Positions 57,547 to 64,000 of a DNA stretch of 64,000 nucleotides are shown here, piece after piece. Both the position numbers and the translations under genes were made by a program. This stretch comes from Diatrype stigma (lineage: Eukaryota; Ascomycota; Sordariomycetes; Xylariales; Diatrypaceae), in the NCBI GenBank assembly GCA_022225965.2, contig JAKJXP020000084.1, forward strand, positions 1 through 64,000, written 5' to 3'. Below the pieces are notes generated by a model. That model saw only the letters and a program-made list of their open reading frames with translations, was not told where the DNA came from and did no database searches. The stretch's first letter is position 1. Each line of letters opens with the position of its first letter.

Positions 57547-60500
57547 ATGTCCGGAAAGAGCCAGCCTCCACCACCTTTCTCCCCTCTCCCTGTCGCCTCT
57601 TCTCCGCGCGTAAGCGTGAGCTCCCGTCGTGGCTCTATCGCATCAGCTTCTCTTGGGCCTCATGTTGATAAGGAGCAGCTCGCCCAAGCTCTTGACAAGA
57701 TCCACACCTCCGCGAACCAACAGGACATCCTAACTACCTTCAACGATCTCGAACCGCCGCCCGATGCCCTCACTGACAACGAAACCAAAGGATTGGCCGG
57801 TGATCTAGTCCAACATGGGTTCAGCGGTCTTTCCAAATACTTTCGCTTCAAGGGGGACTCGGGGGCTAGTAGCGCCGCCAATAAGGACAAGGAAAAGACA
57901 GCAGCAAAGTCCAGCCGCGAGTCTACGGAGCCGGCCAGTTACGATGCTCCATCCACAGGCAGGCAAAGGGGCGGCTCAACAAGCACCGTAGGCACAAGTT
58001 CACGGAACTCCTTGCCCCCGGCACCGCGCACGGATACTATAAACACCATGTCGACGCACAACTCGACTCTCTCCGACCCCATGGCGCAGGCCGTGGCATC
58101 TACGACCGGTTTTTCTCCTGAGGTCCAGTCTCAACAGCCCCTATCGACGAGAGCATCGTCCACTACCAATCTGGTTACCATTTCCAACTCCAAGACCTCG
58201 AGTCGCCAAAGCATGGGCAACCTAGGCGCGAAAGCAACCGCTACCATCGCTCCGGTTACCGTGAATGCGTTCAAAGACACAGCGCGTCAGTTGTCCGTTG
58301 ATACCGAGGAGGGATCTAGTAAAGGAAGTGGCAGGAGAAGTGTGGGTAGACTAGGAGATACGGCACCCTCATTCACAACATCTGAAGGACCGACATATAG
58401 CGTTTCGGAGATGAAGAGTACCTCTTCGCTTGATAAATCGTCTACTCCAGGCCGATCTCGACGAGATAATGCGCCCAGCATAACCAGTAGCATGGATTCG
58501 CCAGTAAGTCCTTTGAAGACATCTTCACATTCTATTGCTTCCGCCCCTCAGTCGGCATCGGACCTCAAAGGATCTGCACAGCCCACCAGGCTTTCTGCCC
58601 GGGACGCATCAAGACGCCCCGCTGTTATAAATCGGCTGCACCGTTCCCGCTCACGAGCTTCGGATGATCAATCCAGGTCTTCATCCGTGTCCCAAGGTGC
58701 TGCAGAGGCCAGCACTATCAGTACGTCAGCCCATAATAACGTGAACCACGAGACTTTTGGCCAGGGATCACAGTCGGAAAGAATGAAGTCGGGAACTTAT
58801 AGAATCCCAGGGACGACTACCGATGAAGGTGACCCTGAACTAGTAAGTGCAAAACTCGAGTCCATGCGCAAACAGGTCTTGAGCAAAGACTTTTGGATGG
58901 CCGATGAGACTTGTAGCGAGTGTTTTGAGTGCGGTGCTCCCTTCTCTGCATTCCGTCGCAAGCATCATTGTCGTACTTGCGGTTGCATCTTTGATAGCAG
59001 GTGTACGTCTATCATCTCTGGCCAGAGATTTGGTGTACAGGGCACTCTTCGGGTCTGTAAACGTTGCCTACACGTCATCAGTCAGCGGCAAGATACGAAT
59101 CTCTCGGAAGATTCTGCCGACGACTCTTATCTCCCGGCAATATTCCGCACAAATCATTCTAAGCCAGCGAGCACGAAGACGTCAAGGATGGACAGGGATG
59201 ACGCTAGCATATCGGAAAGGGCTGAGGATGCTGATGATGCTAGCCGATCTCTCTCTACACCGTTGATGGCGATTCCGGCTACCAGACGCGTCGGTGATTC
59301 GTCGAATCGCAGTTCGGTGTTGGAGATCGATGCACCTCAGCTGAGCCGGCCAAGCTCATCACGGTCTCTGAGATCGATGACTTCGGGCCGGCCACAATCG
59401 GCGGGCCATAGACGTAATAATTCAAAGAACAACCTGTTAAATCGGTTCAGGCCTACACCAGATAGCAGAGCGCCGTTTCGGAAATCTGCCAATGAAGAAA
59501 TTCTCAAGAAGTCTGGCCTCCCTGCATTCCATGCTGACAACGTCATCGACCCTGATCTTGCTCCCTATATGTCGGATGAATCGAGTGGTGATGAACAGCA
59601 GATGAGCCTTTTTGCCACTCTTTCCACCGAAGAGCCTCGCGGGGCCAACCTTGACTATGACAAGCCAAATCCAAACTTCGGTCCTTACCTCGGAGCAGCG
59701 AGGCGGAACCGGGTTAGAACCCAGGCTGAGAAGAGCATCAGTGGCTACAGCTTCACTAGTCGAGGCATCGATGATGGCAGTGGAGCCATACTGCATCCGA
59801 GGCCTAGTACTAGAAGGCGGAACTTGAGTACCGCCAGTGCTCATATGCGTTCTCCCCGCCCGAAGTCTGCCTTGCAGAAAGGAGCATCCGCCTCGACTGA
59901 AACGCTTCCACTTTTTGATAGTCCGACGCCTCCTGTCGCGTCTCGGCTGACAAGAAGCTCGTCCATGAAAGGGGACAAGCAACCTCGCCTAGAGCTCAAC
60001 CCGGCTAGTCTTCTGCATGTACGTAGACTTCTCCGACAACTCCTGGAGGATGCCAAAGTTCCCAGCGCAAAATCCTGGGAAAAGGCGTTGGTTCCTATAC
60101 TCTTGAAATGTACCACATCGGTCGACCCCGACATTGACAGAGGGGATGATATGGACATTAGACACTATGTGAAATTGAAGAGAATTCCAGGGGGGCGGCC
60201 AAGCGACACTACATATGTCTCTGGTGTTATATTCACGAAGAAATTGGCATTAAAGAGCATGCCGCGTCGCATGCCGAACCCCCGAGTTGTTCTTGTCTCC
60301 TTCCCGATCGAGTATCAGCGACACCAGCAACATTTCATGAGCTTGCAGCCAGTAATCAAACAGGAAAAAGAGTTCTTGAGGAGGATGGTGAGCAGAATAT
60401 CTGCCCTTCGACCTCAGCTACTTCTAGCGGAGAAGGGCGTCTCCGGCCTAGCTTTGCAATTTTTCGCAGAAGCCAATATAGCCGTCGCTTACAACGTGAA

Positions 60501-63500
60501 GCCTGCAGTGCTTTCTGCTGTTTCTAGGTGCCTAGAGACGGAGATCATTTCATCCCTGGATATGCTAGCTCTTCCACGCCCTGATTTTCAGACGGGTAAA
60601 AGCACTGGGTTCGAGGTCAAGACTTTTGTGAATGATGAGCTTCCTGGTCGCAAGAAGACTTACATCTTCCTGACCAGCAATAAAGAGGAGCTTGGCTGCA
60701 CAATAGCCCTTCGTGGCGCTTCTACAGCTATCTTGGCAGAACTAAAGCGTATCACCGAATTCATGGTTTACGTTGTCTATAACCTGAAACTTGAATCCTG
60801 CTTGATGAGGGACTCATATCTTCAACTCCCGACAACCGAGAGCCTCCCAACCACACAGCCAACGGATAACACTGATCCATCTATGAGGGATGGGAATGCG
60901 CATTCAGACGATGGACGAGCAAGGACGCTGTCTACTATGACCATAGATGACACAGTCCCAAGCCAGGGGTCCAATCCTTCCGAGAAGGCCAGCGAATCCT
61001 CGCCTGCAGAAACATCGCCGCAGGAGCAGACGCCCCAGACAAGTCAAGTTCTTCACAGGACGATTTCTCTCCATGCTGCGCACGCCCATGGGTCACAAGG
61101 TAGTCTCGTCCCCGAAGATGTGCCTATGCCGACGTATTATAGCGACACAGTGGCCAAGTACGAAACTAGAATCCTCTCGGCATCTCCCTTTGTCAAATTC
61201 GCCCAGCCTTATCTCCTCATGCAAGCGCGAGAACAAGAGCGCCGGCTTTCCTATCTCAAGCGACTACGAGACCATGATATCGTGGATGATCGCGGTGATG
61301 GTGATAAATCGAAGCCTCAGCGTTTCCAACTCATCACCCCGCAAATGGTACATCAACCCGGTCATAAAGCCTCCCGTCAAGTCATGGAGATTTTACATGC
61401 TGTTCATGATGCCGAATATGACAAGGCTCTATACCATTACCAGACGCAGACAAGACAATGGGAGAATTATATACAGGGTAATCTTGATTTATTCGACCCG
61501 TATGCACACCAAAATATTGTGGTTCTACACTCTCAAATCTGCACAGAGACGAAGATCCCATGTATGGAGCCGACGATGTTCGCTTTCGCTTTCTACGACG
61601 AGCACGGCGACCCTAGCACCGGTACGATACCTGATTGCACGCTAGGGCAATATATCGAGGACATATGTTTTCATGCCGAGTCGATCTGCGATGCCAATGG
61701 CTGTGACCGGAAGATGTATGAACATCACCGCAGCTACGTCCATGGAGATGCGCGCATCACCGTCTTCATAGAACAAGAAGCCAAGGGCAAACCAGTCAAT
61801 AATGATATCATGATGTGGAGCTATTGCAAGAGCTGTAAGCGCGAGACAAGCCAAATGGCGATGTCAAAGGGAGCCTGGAAATACTCATTCGGAAAATACC
61901 TGGAGTTGTCGTTCTGGAGTAGAGGCACTCGGCTGGTTAAGGACGAGGATGAGGATGGTTGGGTCTGTCCTCACGACCACCATCGTGAGCATATCCGCTA
62001 TTTTGGCTTGCAAGACAAGATCGTTCGTGTGCATTACGACCCTATCGACCTGCTGGAGATCATCGTTCCGCGCGCCAGGATTGCATGGAAAGTCGAGCAT
62101 GATCTGAATATGAAGAACGACATCTTCACCCAGTCGCAGGACCGATGGAATCGTTTTACCTCGTCCGTCCGAGCCCGGCTGAAGACCATTAAACTCGAGA
62201 ATATTCTCCCTGACAAGGCTGAGGGGTGCAAGGCGGAAATGGATCGACTAAGCAAAAAGATTCAAGAAGAGTACTCGCTACTTATTCGAAAGCTGCAGGA
62301 TGCGTACATGAACTCCAAATATTACGAGGTCATTCCGCTGAACGTCGTCCTGCGCGAGATGCTCGAAAAGGTCACCGAATGGGACGCAGCTTTTGCGCAA
62401 TTCGAAGCGGACTTCTTGCCTTCCGACAAGGATATTAGGAAATTGACAATGTTGCATTTACGCAAGATGTTTACAGACGAATCAAAAGAATCACTTGCCA
62501 GCAACGAACCCATAGCCGAGTTGCCAGAGGGTACCGAAAAGACGGCGCTATCTGAAAATACAGAAACCGAATCACAGTTTCCTTCACAGCCGACCGAAGG
62601 TAGCCTTGATATTCTACAGTCGGGCGATAATACAAACCCGCCTTCAGAGGAAACCTCTCAAGAACAAACGCAAACTCCCATGACGACTGAGTCCCTAGGG
62701 CGGATGGACCCCTTGGATTTAGCAACGCCGATGTCCCCTACGCTGAGCAAGTCAAGCGTGAATCAGGCACAGGTTCCCATGATCCCTCCAGAGCTGCCGG
62801 AACTTACAGAAGCTCCTCAGGAGTCGCTCGCGAGCCCACCGCCATCCCCTGAAGTGCCACGTGTGTCTAGTCCCCCAGCCTCGGTGACAGATCAAATAGA
62901 GCAGCTCCGACGTCGCCAGCAATCGGTCGTTCTTGAAGAAGCTAGATCGTCTAATGCTGGCGGAAAGAGGACACAGAATCCGCCACCGATTGTCGAGCCT
63001 AGGAATACTCCAGAACGCGGTACATCCCGTAGGGCGGGATTGAACGTTTCACCTCCTATGGTTCGCGCAGTCACACAACCAGTGAACTCTATGCCATCCT
63101 TGCCTCGCATGCATTCTGCGACAGGAAAAAGGTTCCTTGGGATTACTAAGGATAAAGACCGATTGACGCCGACCGAGGGGGCTTCAGGTTTGGACATGCG
63201 TAAGACGCCAACTAATGAGTCGGTCAAAGGAGATAAGAAACTCTTCGGCCTCCGATCTAGTAGAAAGGGAAATTCATCGTCCATTCCACGTTTTGTGGGC
63301 AAGAAGGATTCTTCAAGGGTATCTACGATCCGCCGCCACTTCGAGCAGCTGAGTCGAGAATTTGAAAAAGAGCGTGAAAAGGATCGAAAGAAACGCGCAT
63401 CGCAAATGTCTCACTCTAGGCCGTTCCTCCAGCATTCTACGACCAAGGCGATAGTTGAAGTATATGAAGATGTGGATGAAGCTGTGCAAGAACCGGGCTC

Positions 63501-64000
63501 GACCGAAGATGATCAGCCGACAGAGGAGAAAGCACCGGACGAGCCTAGAACCGATGCCGACCTTGCTATTGCCTCTGCGGTTCCTGAATGGCAAGCCCAA
63601 CCTTCTCAAGAGACGACGCAAAGTTCAGATCCTCCAACCGAGGGCATCGTTCGCGTGAACGATACAGCCATTGAAGCTGAGACGGATGATCTGACACTGA
63701 ATACTGCTAGTCATGTACCTACGGATGACGAACAAGGGGAAAGTGACGGCGAACAGTCAATACTTGAAGGCACCACACTTGAAGAAATCGCCGAGTCACT
63801 TGACTCGAGTGCGGAAATTCCATTGGAGCTGCCGAAACATGACAAGATGAACTTTATGAAAGTACTCACCAACTTTTGGAATGAGCGCTCCGCTAGTGAT
63901 TGGCCTCCGTTGGACTATCCAGTCAATATTACGGATCACATCTTTGTCGACTCGGATATCATTGTGCGAGAAGACGAGCCCAGCTCTCTGATTGCGTTTG
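57547..64000 (+). CDS. fab1: 1-phosphatidylinositol 3-phosphate 5-kinase Fab1/PIKfyve, N-terminal 2,151 codons (cut by window edge)
   Basis: Open without a stop from the ATG at 57547 to the window end, no intron needed. It makes PtdIns(3,5)P2 on vacuolar and endosomal membranes. Residues 1-445 are Ser/Thr-rich. The FYVE zinc finger is at about 447-515 with paired Cys (CSECFECG), RKHHCRTCGC and a final CKRC, so it should bind PI3P. A long disordered part follows, then the Cpn60/TCP1-like regulatory domain (about 880-1080; RRMVSRISALRPQLLLAEKGVSG, ALRGAS). The Cys/His conserved region of the family is at about 1330-1560 (FYDEHGD, LGQYIEDICFHAE, MWSYCKSCKRET, FGKYLELSFW). A disordered, Pro/Ser/Glu-rich segment with basic patches follows to about 2100. 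The C-terminal lipid-kinase domain must lie past 64000. Confidence 0.95.
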   Translation, partial: MSGKSQPPPPFSPLPVASSPRVSVSSRRGSIASASLGPHVDKEQLAQALDKIHTSANQQDILTTFNDLEPPPDALTDNETKGLAGDLVQHGFSGLSKYFRFKGDSGASSAANKDKEKTAAKSSRESTEPASYDAPSTGRQRGGSTSTVGTSSRNSLPPAPRTDTINTMSTHNSTLSDPMAQAVASTTGFSPEVQSQQPLSTRASSTTNLVTISNSKTSSRQSMGNLGAKATATIAPVTVNAFKDTARQLSVDTEEGSSKGSGRRSVGRLGDTAPSFTTSEGPTYSVSEMKSTSSLDKSSTPGRSRRDNAPSITSSMDSPVSPLKTSSHSIASAPQSASDLKGSAQPTRLSARDASRRPAVINRLHRSRSRASDDQSRSSSVSQGAAEASTISTSAHNNVNHETFGQGSQSERMKSGTYRIPGTTTDEGDPELVSAKLESMRKQVLSKDFWMADETCSECFECGAPFSAFRRKHHCRTCGCIFDSRCTSIISGQRFGVQGTLRVCKRCLHVISQRQDTNLSEDSADDSYLPAIFRTNHSKPASTKTSRMDRDDASISERAEDADDASRSLSTPLMAIPATRRVGDSSNRSSVLEIDAPQLSRPSSSRSLRSMTSGRPQSAGHRRNNSKNNLLNRFRPTPDSRAPFRKSANEEILKKSGLPAFHADNVIDPDLAPYMSDESSGDEQQMSLFATLSTEEPRGANLDYDKPNPNFGPYLGAARRNRVRTQAEKSISGYSFTSRGIDDGSGAILHPRPSTRRRNLSTASAHMRSPRPKSALQKGASASTETLPLFDSPTPPVASRLTRSSSMKGDKQPRLELNPASLLHVRRLLRQLLEDAKVPSAKSWEKALVPILLKCTTSVDPDIDRGDDMDIRHYVKLKRIPGGRPSDTTYVSGVIFTKKLALKSMPRRMPNPRVVLVSFPIEYQRHQQHFMSLQPVIKQEKEFLRRMVSRISALRPQLLLAEKGVSGLALQFFAEANIAVAYNVKPAVLSAVSRCLETEIISSLDMLALPRPDFQTGKSTGFEVKTFVNDELPGRKKTYIFLTSNKEELGCTIALRGASTAILAELKRITEFMVYVVYNLKLESCLMRDSYLQLPTTESLPTTQPTDNTDPSMRDGNAHSDDGRARTLSTMTIDDTVPSQGSNPSEKASESSPAETSPQEQTPQTSQVLHRTISLHAAHAHGSQGSLVPEDVPMPTYYSDTVAKYETRILSASPFVKFAQPYLLMQAREQERRLSYLKRLRDHDIVDDRGDGDKSKPQRFQLITPQMVHQPGHKASRQVMEILHAVHDAEYDKALYHYQTQTRQWENYIQGNLDLFDPYAHQNIVVLHSQICTETKIPCMEPTMFAFAFYDEHGDPSTGTIPDCTLGQYIEDICFHAESICDANGCDRKMYEHHRSYVHGDARITVFIEQEAKGKPVNNDIMMWSYCKSCKRETSQMAMSKGAWKYSFGKYLELSFWSRGTRLVKDEDEDGWVCPHDHHREHIRYFGLQDKIVRVHYDPIDLLEIIVPRARIAWKVEHDLNMKNDIFTQSQDRWNRFTSSVRARLKTIKLENILPDKAEGCKAEMDRLSKKIQEEYSLLIRKLQDAYMNSKYYEVIPLNVVLREMLEKVTEWDAAFAQFEADFLPSDKDIRKLTMLHLRKMFTDESKESLASNEPIAELPEGTEKTALSENTETESQFPSQPTEGSLDILQSGDNTNPPSEETSQEQTQTPMTTESLGRMDPLDLATPMSPTLSKSSVNQAQVPMIPPELPELTEAPQESLASPPPSPEVPRVSSPPASVTDQIEQLRRRQQSVVLEEARSSNAGGKRTQNPPPIVEPRNTPERGTSRRAGLNVSPPMVRAVTQPVNSMPSLPRMHSATGKRFLGITKDKDRLTPTEGASGLDMRKTPTNESVKGDKKLFGLRSSRKGNSSSIPRFVGKKDSSRVSTIRRHFEQLSREFEKEREKDRKKRASQMSHSRPFLQHSTTKAIVEVYEDVDEAVQEPGSTEDDQPTEEKAPDEPRTDADLAIASAVPEWQAQPSQETTQSSDPPTEGIVRVNDTAIEAETDDLTLNTASHVPTDDEQGESDGEQSILEGTTLEEIAESLDSSAEIPLELPKHDKMNFMKVLTNFWNERSASDWPPLDYPVNITDHIFVDSDIIVREDEPSSLIAF

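Noticed and set aside
58840..58860. Possible GTAAGT intron donor in Fab1
   Set aside because: Reading through keeps the frame and gives the expected sequence before the FYVE finger; no suitable acceptor is needed.

Overview
The window looks like a chromosome segment of a filamentous ascomycete (Pezizomycotina, most likely a Sordariomycete). The reasons are short GT-AG introns (57 to about 180 nt), a HET-domain gene, fungus-typical families (Zn2Cys6 factor, fungal rhodopsin-like membrane protein, Sulfotransfer_4 protein) and an AT-rich block whose repeat copies differ almost only by C/T and G/A transitions, the mark of repeat-induced point mutation (RIP). All names come from reading the sequence; no database search was possible.

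Left arm (1-20.3 kb), GC-balanced and gene-poor: a secreted FAD-linked oxidase (minus), a five-exon short-chain dehydrogenase, a broken Zn2Cys6 transcription factor, a three-exon Ctr copper transporter, several simple tandem repeats, a membrane-anchored Sulfotransfer_4-type protein, a full-length HET-domain protein and a 602-bp non-autonomous hAT-like element.

Centre (20.3-38.6 kb), extremely AT-rich and RIP-mutated: a nest of retroelements. The outer element carries split direct repeats (A1-internal-B1-A2-B2), a decayed reverse transcriptase and a decayed tyrosine recombinase, all on the minus strand, which is the layout of Ngaro/PAT-like tyrosine-recombinase retrotransposons. It sits inside a rhodopsin-like membrane-protein gene: the 5' part is at 38.6-39.4 kb and the 3' part at 19.96-20.32 kb. 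A 13.4-kb Gypsy-type LTR retrotransposon (260-bp LTRs, 5-bp target duplication CTTAT) is nested in the outer element between its reverse transcriptase and recombinase. Several GC-balanced islands inside the LTR element, including an inverted minisatellite array, escaped or post-date RIP.

Right arm (38.6-64 kb), denser and more housekeeping: an SRPK-like probable pseudokinase divergent from an uncharacterised coiled-coil protein, a mitochondrial BolA protein, an ACSF3-like malonyl-CoA synthetase, eIF4E, an F-box-like protein, a 787-residue protein that may be a shelterin TPP1-type subunit, and the first 2,151 codons of the Fab1/PIKfyve phosphatidylinositol 3-phosphate 5-kinase, cut by the window edge. 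The genes do not form an evident biosynthetic cluster; the coherent story is a transposon-invaded, RIP-silenced compartment flanked by accessory genes on the left and conserved genes on the right.
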